Shown here piece after piece: positions 35,674-43,386 of a DNA stretch of 64,000 nucleotides. Numbering within the stretch: the stretch's first letter is position 1; each line of letters starts with the position of its first letter. The notes under the pieces were generated by a model, which saw nothing but the letters and a program-made list of their open reading frames with translations, was not told the origin of the DNA and did no database searches. Origin of the DNA: Candidatus Poribacteria bacterium (GTDB taxonomy: Bacteria > Poribacteria > WGA-4E > WGA-3G). Both the position numbers and the translations under genes were made by a program. The stretch covers positions 1 through 64,000 of the forward strand of contig JAAXHL010000065.1 of assembly GCA_012270865.1 (NCBI GenBank), written 5' to 3'.

Positions 35674-36366
35674 TTGCCTAAAAAAGCGGTTGTTTTACTC
35701 AGTGGCGGCTTAGATTCAACAACGACGCTTGCTATCGCGCGCAGTGAGGGTTATGATACCTACGCAATGAGTTTTCGGTACGGTCAACGGCACACGGTGG
35801 AGCTGCAGTTCGCAGAGAAAGTCGCGAATGCGTTAGGCGTGAAACAGCACACGATTGTTGACATTGATCTGTGGGTCTTCGGCGGCTCCGCATTAACAGC
35901 AGATATTGAGGTTCCAAAAGATAGGTCTGATGCGGAAATGGGGGATAGCATACCGATAACTTATGTCCCTGCCCGAAACACAATTTTTCTCTCCTACGCG
36001 CTTGCTTGGGCTGAGGTCCTCGTCACGGATACGATTTTTATCGGTGCTAACGCTGTGGATTACAGCGGTTATCCGGATTGTCGTCCGGAGTACATGGAGG
36101 CGTATCAAAGGATGGCGAACCTTGCGACACAAGCCGGTGTTGAAGGTAAAACAGAAATGAAAATCCGCGCGCCCCTGATGGAGAAAACGAAGGCTGAAAT
36201 CATCCAAATCGGTACTGCACTGGGTGTCGATTATAGTCTGACCTTAAGTTGTTACGATCCGGATGCTGAGGGCAGAGCATGTGGCGGTTGTGATAGCTGC
36301 CTACTCCGAAAGAGAGGCTTTAAGGAAGCAGGTATCCCCGATCCGACTCACTATATGCGTCATTAG
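35674..36366 (+). CDS. queC: 7-cyano-7-deazaguanine synthase QueC
   Basis: This 230-residue enzyme converts 7-carboxy-7-deazaguanine to preQ0 in queuosine and 7-deazaguanine synthesis. The PP-loop ATP site is S-G-G-L-D-S-T (10-16) and the zinc ligands are C193, C203, C206 and C209. The start is TTG with AAAGGA upstream. No other queuosine gene lies nearby. preQ0 can also feed DNA 7-deazaguanine modification, but no dpd gene is seen here. Confidence 0.95.
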   Translation: MPKKAVVLLSGGLDSTTTLAIARSEGYDTYAMSFRYGQRHTVELQFAEKVANALGVKQHTIVDIDLWVFGGSALTADIEVPKDRSDAEMGDSIPITYVPARNTIFLSYALAWAEVLVTDTIFIGANAVDYSGYPDCRPEYMEAYQRMANLATQAGVEGKTEMKIRAPLMEKTKAEIIQIGTALGVDYSLTLSCYDPDAEGRACGGCDSCLLRKRGFKEAGIPDPTHYMRH

Positions 36367-36472
36367 AATATTTCAACAAGTGTGGTATTCAACTTGGCAT
36401 GGCGCAGCGTACGCTCACAAAAACTACCTAACCTACCATTTCTCCGTAAAAAAGGAGGCACTATCAGTGTTT

Positions 36473-36537
36473 AGTTATCGGTTGTCAGAGAGAAGAGTAT
36501 CCTCTGACTGATAACTGATAACTGATAACTGACAACC
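36473..36537. repeat. Heptamer-arm hairpin between a Shine-Dalgarno sequence and a HAD gene
   Basis: A compact palindrome: AGTTATCGGTTGTCAGAG on the left, CTCTGACTGATAACTGATAAC and further units on the right. A strong ribosome site AAAGGAGG stands at 36451-36458, before the hairpin, while the HAD start ATG is at 36544. The element seems to have separated the two. A short frame starting GTG at 36467 would end inside the hairpin. Confidence 0.6.
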
Positions 36538-36543
36538 ATTAGA

Positions 36544-37254
36544 ATGATAAAAGCCGTTTTCTTTGATTTTTACCAGACGTTGGGCGTTTGGGGAGAATCG
36601 CTTAGACCGAGAGTTCAAAAAATCACAGACCGGTATGCGTGCAAAATTGATTGGGAACGTTATGACACGGCACGCGGGAATCTCTATGCGGATGCGTCAG
36701 GATCGGATCCGATGACCCACGATCTTCTGGAGACGATGCAGCAGATCATCGATAGTTACCGAGCGTTTCTGGCGGCACTGGGTGTTCGGGACTATTTGGA
36801 CCAAATGACATGGGAGTTGCTACAATCTGAGCACTCTCTTTTTGCTGCCAACGCTGCTACGCTTTACGATGACACTGTCCCGACACTTGCGTATTTACGG
36901 GATGCCGGTTTCAAGTTAGCGATTGTTTCTAATTGGGATACACCGTTGGACCCACTCACCGAACGGTTGGGGATTGCTGATTATTTTCATACGATTACTT
37001 CTTCACATGATGCGCGCGTCCGGTCTGCGAAGCCGGATCCGCATATTTTTGAGTGGACGCTGAGACAGGTCGGTGTTTCGGCGGAGGAAGTCGTGCATGT
37101 CGGGGATACTTATGAGGCAGATATTGTCGGGGCGCGAGGTGTCGGCATCCGCCCGATACTCATCGACCGAGACGGCACCCAAACTGGCAGATGGGAGGAG
37201 ACAATTCGGAACTTGTCGGAATTGCCGGCGTTGCTTAACCTTGACATCTGCTAA
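36544..37254 (+). CDS. HAD-superfamily hydrolase (dehalogenase-like motif), copy 1
   Basis: This is a 236-residue cytoplasmic HAD protein. Motif I is D8-F-Y10-Q-T; the second Asp of phosphatases is Tyr, as in L-2-haloacid dehalogenases (D-x-Y-G-T). Motif II is I-V-S-N-W-D-T, motif III the Lys in S-A-K-P-D-P, and motif IV H-V-G-D-T-Y-E-A-D. A close copy lies at 38197-38898, with an Rpn-like gene between. Its own ribosome site appears displaced by a repeat. The substrate is unknown; dehalogenation or an unusual phosphatase are options. Confidence 0.88.
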   Translation: MIKAVFFDFYQTLGVWGESLRPRVQKITDRYACKIDWERYDTARGNLYADASGSDPMTHDLLETMQQIIDSYRAFLAALGVRDYLDQMTWELLQSEHSLFAANAATLYDDTVPTLAYLRDAGFKLAIVSNWDTPLDPLTERLGIADYFHTITSSHDARVRSAKPDPHIFEWTLRQVGVSAEEVVHVGDTYEADIVGARGVGIRPILIDRDGTQTGRWEETIRNLSELPALLNLDIC

Positions 37255-37276
37255 CAACCTATTATATAATATCTTT

Positions 37277-38161
37277 ATGGCACAAGAATACGACACAACA
37301 GGAAAAGACATTCTAAACGAACAGATCAACGAAATCGCAAGATTTGTCCTGAACGTCCCCGATGTTGAAGTCCTTGCAGACCTTGACACTGAGCAGCAAC
37401 TGGTCCGGGCATTTCGCACGGACATCACAAAGCGCGTTCATTTCAATGGCCACGATGCTGTTCTGCACATTGAACTGCAACTCCGCGACAGCACGGAAAA
37501 ACCGATGTGGGCCCGAAACGCTCACTATCACGGCTATCTCGTCGGTGAACACCAGCTCCCTGTCTATTCCAACGTGATTTACTTTCACCCGAACGCGGGC
37601 AAAAACGATCCGGGGGGCTATGAATACACTTGGAATGGCTACGATTACCGGCTGAGTTATAAAGTCATACGGCTCATTGAGATAGAAGGACAAACGATTT
37701 TAGAGGCACAGACACCGGGGCTATTGCCATTCACACCGCTGATGAAACCGCCTGACGATATGCCCCTTGACCGGTGGGTGCAACAATGCATTGATGCAAC
37801 GATAAACGTCCCTGTTGACTCACCCACAAAAGGGACGTTGCTTTACGGACTTTCCCTCTTTGGAGAGCTCGTCCATGACCCAGGTTTGTTTGAACAAATA
37901 CCGGAGGCAATTATGCAGGAATCTCCTTTTTTCCAACGCCAACGCGAAAAATTTATGGCACAAGGTATTGAACAAGGGGCGAAAGAGGCTACTCGCAAAA
38001 ATCTCTTGACAGTCCTCAATACGAAATTCCACAGAGAAGCAGTGCGTGCCCTAACGCCAGCCCTTGAAAATATAGACGATTTGCAACGTCTTGAGCAGCT
38101 GCATCTCATCGCTGTTAACGTGAAAAGCCTTGAAGATTTCACGGAAGCACTCTTTGAATAG
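37277..38161 (+). CDS. Rpn-like PD-(D/E)xK nuclease family protein
   Basis: This 294-residue protein belongs to the group often called 'Rpn family recombination-promoting nuclease/putative transposase'. The core runs R-A-F-R-T-D-I ... D60 ... H-I-E66-L-Q68, followed by R-N-A-H-Y-H-G-Y-L, as in those nucleases. The C-terminal third is helical with G-I-E-Q-G-A-K-E-A. It sits exactly between two duplicated HAD genes, consistent with a mobile or recombination-linked history. The ATG at 37277 was chosen by protein similarity; upstream codons overlap the HAD gene. Confidence 0.75.
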   Translation: MAQEYDTTGKDILNEQINEIARFVLNVPDVEVLADLDTEQQLVRAFRTDITKRVHFNGHDAVLHIELQLRDSTEKPMWARNAHYHGYLVGEHQLPVYSNVIYFHPNAGKNDPGGYEYTWNGYDYRLSYKVIRLIEIEGQTILEAQTPGLLPFTPLMKPPDDMPLDRWVQQCIDATINVPVDSPTKGTLLYGLSLFGELVHDPGLFEQIPEAIMQESPFFQRQREKFMAQGIEQGAKEATRKNLLTVLNTKFHREAVRALTPALENIDDLQRLEQLHLIAVNVKSLEDFTEALFE

Positions 38162-38196
38162 AGGCAGCTGAAAGCGCGAGTGTTCACAAGAAAATT

Positions 38197-38898
38197 ATGG
38201 TCCAAGCTGTTTTCTTTGATTTTTACCAAACATTGTGTTTTCATAGGCATTCACTTGAGGAAAACCTTGAAAGAATCGCTGAAAGGTATGGTGTTAATAT
38301 CAATTGGGAACGCTGTGGAACAGCGATAGAACGCCTCTTTGCCGGCACATCGGCACCCGCCCCGACTACCGATTATTCTCTGCTGGAATTATTGATGACT
38401 GTAATGACGCGAGAATGCGAATTTATAAAAGAAGTTGGCATTGAGAAGCACGTGGAACAGATGGCGTGGGAGTTGTTACAATCTGGGCATTATCTCTTTG
38501 CTGCGAACAGTGCTACGCTCTACGACGATGTCGTTCCGACGCTTGAGCATTTGCGAGATAAAGGCTTCAAGTTAGCGATTGTTTCTAATTGGGATACACC
38601 GTTGGATCCACTTATCGAAAGGTTGGGGATCGCCAATTATTTTGATGCCATCGTTGCTTCACACGATGCGCGCGTCCGATCCGAAAAGCCGGACCCGCAT
38701 ATCTTCAACTATGCACTCGCAGCAGTCGGTGTGTCAGCAGAGGAAGCTGTCCATGTGGGAGATACCTACGAGGCGGATATCGTCGGGGCAAAAGGTGTAG
38801 GGATTCGTCCGATATTGATTGACCGAGACGGTACGCAAGCCGATAGGTGGGATAAGACAATTCAGAGTCTATCGGAGTTGCTGGAAATGCTCACTTAG
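38197..38898 (+). CDS. HAD-superfamily hydrolase (dehalogenase-like motif), copy 2
   Basis: This 233-residue paralogue of 36544-37254 has the same four motifs: D-F-Y-Q-T, I-V-S-N-W-D-T, S-E-K-P-D-P and H-V-G-D-T-Y-E-A-D. The C-terminal half is nearly identical to copy 1 while the N-terminal cap has diverged, so the two either duplicated a while ago or are being homogenised in their catalytic half. The ribosome site is weak. The function is the same open question as copy 1. Confidence 0.88.
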   Translation: MVQAVFFDFYQTLCFHRHSLEENLERIAERYGVNINWERCGTAIERLFAGTSAPAPTTDYSLLELLMTVMTRECEFIKEVGIEKHVEQMAWELLQSGHYLFAANSATLYDDVVPTLEHLRDKGFKLAIVSNWDTPLDPLIERLGIANYFDAIVASHDARVRSEKPDPHIFNYALAAVGVSAEEAVHVGDTYEADIVGAKGVGIRPILIDRDGTQADRWDKTIQSLSELLEMLT

Positions 38899-39090
38899 TT
38901 CCGTGTTTGGTGTGTTAATGGGCGGGGAATAAGGGACTGGGAAATCCAACCCCTACGAACTGAACTGTGAGTGCGGTGCCGCGAACCTTGTCCAAATCCA
39001 ATATATATCAGTGGAAGAACAAAGCCATTCAGTTTTCGGTTTTTGGCGTGCGCTATTGGAAATAGATACGCGCTGCTATCCGCAAGAATC

Positions 39091-39105
39091 GGGGTTACAA
39101 ATCCC
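39091..39105. repeat. Short palindromic repeat (GGGGTT-ACA-AATCCC)
   Basis: A relative of the hairpins at 2934 and 46720, here with one mismatch, followed by TCCTACAAG. It lies in the 305-base gene-free stretch 38899-39203, which otherwise holds only the hairpin at 39160. Confidence 0.5.
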
Positions 39106-39159
39106 TCCTACAAGAATGATGCAATGGCTCTGGTGGAAGAAGGATACGACTTTATATAT

Positions 39160-39191
39160 CGCACATATCGGCAGCGATGCCAATATGTGCG
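39160..39191. terminator. Strong hairpin at the 3' end of the LamG gene
   Basis: CGCACATAT and ATATGTGCG pair over nine bases, with an inner GGCA/TGCC stem closed by the GNRA tetraloop GCGA. It lies 12 bases beyond the stop of the minus-strand gene at 39204. No T-tract follows on either strand, so it may be a processing or stabilising structure instead of a true terminator. Confidence 0.45.
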
Positions 39192-39203
39192 GATTGTTGT
39201 TAC

Positions 39204-40004
39204 TTATTGATGCTTGAGTCTTGCCCAAGTTGTTGCTAATTTTCCACGCGGTTTGACGGGTGTCGGTCCTGCTAACAATAGGGCAATATCTGCTTCGCTG
39301 AGGGGTCGAGCAAAGACTCTCAATTCGTCGATGAGACCGAGCCAAGTTTGGGCATAACCGCTATTCAGCGTGCCTATCCACAACGAGGCATCACTGTCAC
39401 CTACGGCACTATGTGGGTGAGAAAACGTTCCTTCCAGCGCGCCGTTGACGTACATCTTTCCTCGCTCTGCTTCCGCTGCAGTCCCGTCAAAGACGATCGC
39501 GAAATGGTACCACACATTACTTTCGAGTACTGTCTCGGACACCATTTGGATCCCCTCACCGTTCTGGGCATTGACGCGAGCGTACATCTTTACATCGTTC
39601 CATGAGAATACTTGATAGACATCACCGTTGTTGAACCCGACTCGCTTGGAAATGATGCCTCTTGCCAGGGCATCGGCGTTTGTTGTCATTGCCCACGCTG
39701 CGATCGTCAATGCTTCCATACCTGCAAACTTGTTGGCATGTGCGACTTCTATGAAGTTTGCGGCATTACCATCAAATTCTATTGCCTGCCCGCCGAACTG
39801 GTCATCAGCCTTGTTTAATGTTCCGTGCACTGTGACATCCGTCGGGTTATCCGAGGCATCGGTTGGATCGCCGTCTTCATCGAATGAGAGATAAAGTACC
39901 ATGCCCTCTTCAACGGCGGTACTCTCCGCAAGTGGCACTATGAGTGTGATTGCTAAAGCGACGCATAATAGACGGAATGAGGTTTTAATGAATCTCTTGG
40001 TCAT
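39204..40004 (-). CDS. Secreted LamG domain protein with GK-TTW-type tail
   Basis: This 266-residue protein has a signal peptide (M-T-K-R-F-I-K-T, hydrophobic core, cleavage near A-E-S-T-A-V). A LamG/concanavalin-like domain follows (Y-L-S-F-D-E-D, T-I-A-A-W, W-Y-H-F-A-I-V-F-D-G, I-D-E-L-R-V-F-A-R-P-L). It ends V-K-P-R-G-K-L-A-T-T-W-A-R-L-K. The ATG at 40004 has the site AGGAGG; the frame opens further upstream into the MITE. It is paralogous to 40162-40935 but more diverged than the 15-16 kb pair. It probably binds glycans outside the cell. Confidence 0.9.
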   Translation of the reverse strand: MTKRFIKTSFRLLCVALAITLIVPLAESTAVEEGMVLYLSFDEDGDPTDASDNPTDVTVHGTLNKADDQFGGQAIEFDGNAANFIEVAHANKFAGMEALTIAAWAMTTNADALARGIISKRVGFNNGDVYQVFSWNDVKMYARVNAQNGEGIQMVSETVLESNVWYHFAIVFDGTAAEAERGKMYVNGALEGTFSHPHSAVGDSDASLWIGTLNSGYAQTWLGLIDELRVFARPLSEADIALLLAGPTPVKPRGKLATTWARLKHQ

Positions 40005-40028
40005 AAGTGACCTCCTTGTAATTTGTTT

Positions 40029-40148
40029 AGGACTTACGCATGCTGCTCTTTTGTAGCACAAACTTCCCAGTTTGTGACACTAAAACGCTGTGTTTTCCGA
40101 GAAATCTCATCTAACAGAACAGGCTGCAGTCAAAATTGCGTAAGTCCT
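40029..40148. repeat. MITE-like element with perfect AGGACTTACGCA ends
   Basis: The ends 40029-40040 and 40137-40148 are perfect 12-base inverted repeats. TTGTTT lies at 40023-40028 and 40150-40155, a probable target duplication. The interior has a second hairpin CACAAACT-TCCC-AGTTTGTG (40057-40076). It sits between the two LamG genes. Confidence 0.7.
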
Positions 40149-40161
40149 GTTGTTTAAAAGA

Positions 40162-40935
40162 TTAGTTGGTTTTCCTCTTAAGTTGTCCCCATGTTGTTGT
40201 GGCTTTTCCATAAGGTTGGACAGGTAGGAGTTCTCCATCCATCGACAATTTGATCTCGTCTTCGGTTAGGATACTGCTCCAGATTCTGACCTCATCAATG
40301 AGACCGTCCCACGTTTGCGCGTACCCTTGATTGAGTGTGCCGATCCATAACGGTTCCTGACCGCTGCTAACTTCAGCTTCAGGGTGATCCACTTCGTTTT
40401 CGAGTTCACCGTTGACGTAGAGCAGTTGCTTCTTTGTTTTGCCGTCATAGATGTAGGCGAGATGCATCCATTTTTTATTTTCTAAGATAGATGTTGATGA
40501 AATTTGTTCGTCGCTCTTTCCGTTAACCCTCGCCCAAAACTTACTCTCGGTCCACGAAAAGAGATTGTAAACATCTCCAGCCTGCCATCCTGCGCGTTTG
40601 GAGACGATCCCTCTTGCGAGGGCATCTGTTCCAAAAGGTTGAACCCAGGCTTCAACTGTCAACTGTTTCATACCTTCGAGATCGGCACTGTGTGCGACTT
40701 CGACGAAATTCGCTGCGCCTCCATCAAATTCAAGCGCGCCGTTGATTTTGCCCTTGACCCATTTCAAATCGCCTTTAATGCTGGCTTCATTTCCATTGCC
40801 AGAGGCATCTTTGGGATTTTTCCCTGCACCATCATCAAAGGGTAAGTAGAGCAGTAATGTCCCTTCATCGACTGCTTGTACTGTATAGATACCGACAACA
40901 AGCAGAAGTGTCAGACCTAAAGAAAGTATACGCAT
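40162..40935 (-). CDS. Secreted LamG domain protein with GK-TTW-type tail
   Basis: This 257-residue protein has a signal peptide M-R-I-L-S-L-G-L-T-L-L-L-V-V-G to about V-Q-A-V. A LamG-type domain follows: Y-L-P-F-D-D-G-A-G-K, F-V-E-V-A-H-S, L-T-V-E-A-W-V-Q-P, I-D-E-V-R-I-W. It ends V-Q-P-Y-G-K-A-T-T-T-W-G-Q-L-K. AGGAGG precedes the ATG. It forms a pair with the gene at 39204-40004, with a MITE inserted between them. It is likely an exported lectin-like protein. Confidence 0.9.
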   Translation of the reverse strand: MRILSLGLTLLLVVGIYTVQAVDEGTLLLYLPFDDGAGKNPKDASGNGNEASIKGDLKWVKGKINGALEFDGGAANFVEVAHSADLEGMKQLTVEAWVQPFGTDALARGIVSKRAGWQAGDVYNLFSWTESKFWARVNGKSDEQISSTSILENKKWMHLAYIYDGKTKKQLLYVNGELENEVDHPEAEVSSGQEPLWIGTLNQGYAQTWDGLIDEVRIWSSILTEDEIKLSMDGELLPVQPYGKATTTWGQLKRKTN

Positions 40936-41080
40936 GAAAATTCCTCCTTGCTTATTGAATGACTGGAGATATTCTAACGTTTCTGAAACATTTCGTCAAG
41001 AAAAAGGGACGGAAATCTCAAGTTTTTAACGCAGTTATGCGCCGAACCTATATCTTTGCGCTAAAGCACGAGGTTTTGAC

Positions 41081-42637
41081 TCAGATGTATGGATCGATTT
41101 TGATGCCCAACATCCGCGGTAAAGGGTCAGGGTCAAGGTTAGCAACATCGATACTACTGTTCACGGCTTGCGTCGCCGCGAGTCCGGCGATCTGACCCGT
41201 CGTCATCCACAAGGGTTCCATGCGGAGCACCGACATTGCGACATGGGTGCTTGACATCGCGACCGGTACCAGTAGGTTGTTCAAGTGCCGAGGCAGCATC
41301 GCACCATAAGGAACTTGACCGGGCTGGGCGGGACCCTCCGCTTTTTTCGGATACCAGAGGACACCTTCCATAAAACCGTCCACTGCATAACGGCGATCGT
41401 GGCACGGGTGAACGTCAAACGAATGTTCGCCAATCGCAACGGCTTGTTCGATCTGCGGGGTTCGTCCGATTTCTGGATCAATAGTGAAATTATGCTGTGT
41501 TACCAGTGCTCTACCTTCAATACGCCGACCTTGACGGACATAGATTTGCCACGGCCAGTGTCGATTATCTGTGAACTCGTCCTGATGAAGGCCCGCTTGT
41601 TGCCACAGATGGCGTGTACTTTCTGGAACTCGCTGTTCATTTTGAAGGAACCAGACGTAACCTGCGGCGTGATCGATGTGGAATTGTGCAAGCCGTTGCC
41701 GATGCTGCCGCTGTGCCTCTGGCCACGTCCAACTGATGCCGGGGCAATTCAGGCTAGTCAACCGATCAATCGAACCGTTTAGTTGATACTTTTTATTCGG
41801 AAGCGGCGTGCCGAGTCCTAATTTTTGGATACGTCCTGTTGCGAAGTCATCAAGTAAGGGTAGAAAGTCCTGTAGGTGTTGTTCATAAGTTGCTGGTTTT
41901 TCGATGGGAATGAGCTTATCCGGGTCTGTTGTAAAGATGCTCCGAGCACAGTAAGCCTGAATGGCAGGTGACGGTTCACCTGTATCGGGTGTCAAAATCT
42001 GCTCTCCTGTCCGCCAGTTCATGTAGTGTATGCCTGCCCTTGACTCTCCATATTCGTCGATCCCTTCACGCCCGACACGATAAGGCACATCGGCAGCATC
42101 GGCAAGGTCGCCTTCATAAGTGCCATCAATAAAGGTCTTAGCGGTTACAAGCAGCTGCGATTGATCGGGGGGCTCCAATTTTACCGCTGTAACACGATCT
42201 GCTTGTACGGTTGCGTTAACCAAATGATGTCCTCTAAGAAACGCCAATGCATCCGCTTCTGCCGCGAGAAGTTGATCAAAAACACGTTCTGCAACTGACG
42301 GTTCATAAAACCAACCGTCTTGAATGCGTTTCCAGTCCGGAGAATTCTCGCCGATGGTTCGCCGGTATTCTTCGCGCACTCCATTAATGAACTCGATGAC
42401 CAATCCACCAAACATCTCTCGCCGGACAGCGTCTGTTGTCGATAACCCACTTGCCATCATCCCGCCGGGGTGCTGTTGCGGACACGCAAGGATAACTTTA
42501 CACCCGCGTCGGGCAGCTTCAATGGCAGCGGCGCAACCACCCGGGGTCGAACCGTAGACGAAAACATCGCAGTCCGTGACACGGTTCGTTTTTTCTTCTG
42601 CGGTTGTATCCGTGTGATCTGTTGGAAAACGCGGCAT
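41081..42637 (-). CDS. FAD-dependent oxidoreductase (FAD_oxidored family)
   Basis: This 518-residue flavoprotein has the dinucleotide motif G-S-T-P-G-G-C-A-A-A-I-E-A-A-R-R-G near residues 29-45 and G-G-M-M-A-S-G-L-S. The later F-I-D-G-T-Y-E-G-D-L and R-M-E-P-L-W-M-T-T-G-Q-I-A-G-L-A-A segments are typical of the planctomycete/Poribacteria FAD_oxidored family. No signal peptide is evident. The substrate is unknown; related proteins sit in polysaccharide loci. It begins 41 bases after the PIN gene's stop, so it may share its transcript. Confidence 0.88.
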   Translation of the reverse strand: MPRFPTDHTDTTAEEKTNRVTDCDVFVYGSTPGGCAAAIEAARRGCKVILACPQQHPGGMMASGLSTTDAVRREMFGGLVIEFINGVREEYRRTIGENSPDWKRIQDGWFYEPSVAERVFDQLLAAEADALAFLRGHHLVNATVQADRVTAVKLEPPDQSQLLVTAKTFIDGTYEGDLADAADVPYRVGREGIDEYGESRAGIHYMNWRTGEQILTPDTGEPSPAIQAYCARSIFTTDPDKLIPIEKPATYEQHLQDFLPLLDDFATGRIQKLGLGTPLPNKKYQLNGSIDRLTSLNCPGISWTWPEAQRQHRQRLAQFHIDHAAGYVWFLQNEQRVPESTRHLWQQAGLHQDEFTDNRHWPWQIYVRQGRRIEGRALVTQHNFTIDPEIGRTPQIEQAVAIGEHSFDVHPCHDRRYAVDGFMEGVLWYPKKAEGPAQPGQVPYGAMLPRHLNNLLVPVAMSSTHVAMSVLRMEPLWMTTGQIAGLAATQAVNSSIDVANLDPDPLPRMLGIKIDPYI

Positions 42638-42678
42638 CAGATACTCACTTCAGTTACGAAAACGTCTAAGGTCGGAGA

Positions 42679-43365
42679 CTACTCGCTCTGCTCGGCCGGA
42701 GGTGGAGGCGGATCTATATATATCTTACCTTGAGCTCTGCGCTTTTTCTCTTTGGCCTTCAAATAATCGTAGAGTTCCTCTATAGAATTGAATTGGGCAG
42801 CAAACTCTGCTTTCATTCGATAACACTCTTCGAGGATAGGATCTGTCTGTGGTTCAGGTTGCTCCTTCATCTGTATCTCCTCCATTAACGCCGCAGGTGT
42901 ACAGAGAGTTGTTGGTCGGTATCCAGCGGATAAACAAACGTCAGTAATATGCTGTCGCTTGGTTTCATTAACAATATGCTTATAGTTCCAAGAAACAAGA
43001 TACTCAATATTGTAGACCACGGCAATAGCAATATGTTGTGCGTCTGGTAGAAATTGCGGTAGCACGGTGCCTTCGTCGATCAACTTATGTGCAAGAGCAG
43101 CAGCCTCCAAGGACAGAGGTAATATCCTTAGGTCGTCTAACAATGTAATCCGCCGCTCGGCTTCTCTTGGATCCCCACGTTCAGCTTCTTCCAAAACTAT
43201 ATCTGAAGTGACAAACTCAAAAGCATCAGAATATTCCTCCCACAATCGCCGAGTTGCTTGTTGTCGATCAGATACCGTTACATCGTTACTGGGGCGTGCT
43301 ACCAGATAGCTGACGACTGTGGTTTCAATGTAAACTTTCGGTTTTTCTGTTATATAGTGTACCAT
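42679..43365 (-). CDS. PIN domain protein with antitoxin-like C-terminal extension
   Basis: This is a 228-residue protein. Residues about 9-150 form a VapC-like PIN ribonuclease domain: K-V-Y-I-E-T-T-V-V-S-Y-L at the first acidic site, S-D-I-V-L-E-E-A-E, and P-D-A-Q-H-I-A-I-A-V with the later Asp. From M168 to the end the sequence is unlike PIN and matches what is usually a separate small protein, with P-I-L-E-E-C-Y-R-M-K-A-E-F-A-A-Q-F-N and a Pro-rich end (Y-I-D-P-P-P-P-P). That partner normally lies next to such PIN genes, so this looks like a toxin-antitoxin fusion. Confidence 0.8.
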   Translation of the reverse strand: MVHYITEKPKVYIETTVVSYLVARPSNDVTVSDRQQATRRLWEEYSDAFEFVTSDIVLEEAERGDPREAERRITLLDDLRILPLSLEAAALAHKLIDEGTVLPQFLPDAQHIAIAVVYNIEYLVSWNYKHIVNETKRQHITDVCLSAGYRPTTLCTPAALMEEIQMKEQPEPQTDPILEECYRMKAEFAAQFNSIEELYDYLKAKEKKRRAQGKIYIDPPPPPAEQSE

Positions 43366-43386
43366 AAAATAGAGGCTTTGGCAAAT

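Noticed and set aside
35674..36366. 7-deazaguanine DNA modification (dpd) island around queC
   Set aside because: Only queC is present; no dpd, TGT-like or helicase gene adjoins it.
38958..38998. Patch resembling the end of the LarA-type gene (43393-43434)
   Set aside because: The similarity is short and breaks in both strands and frames; not enough to call a pseudogene.
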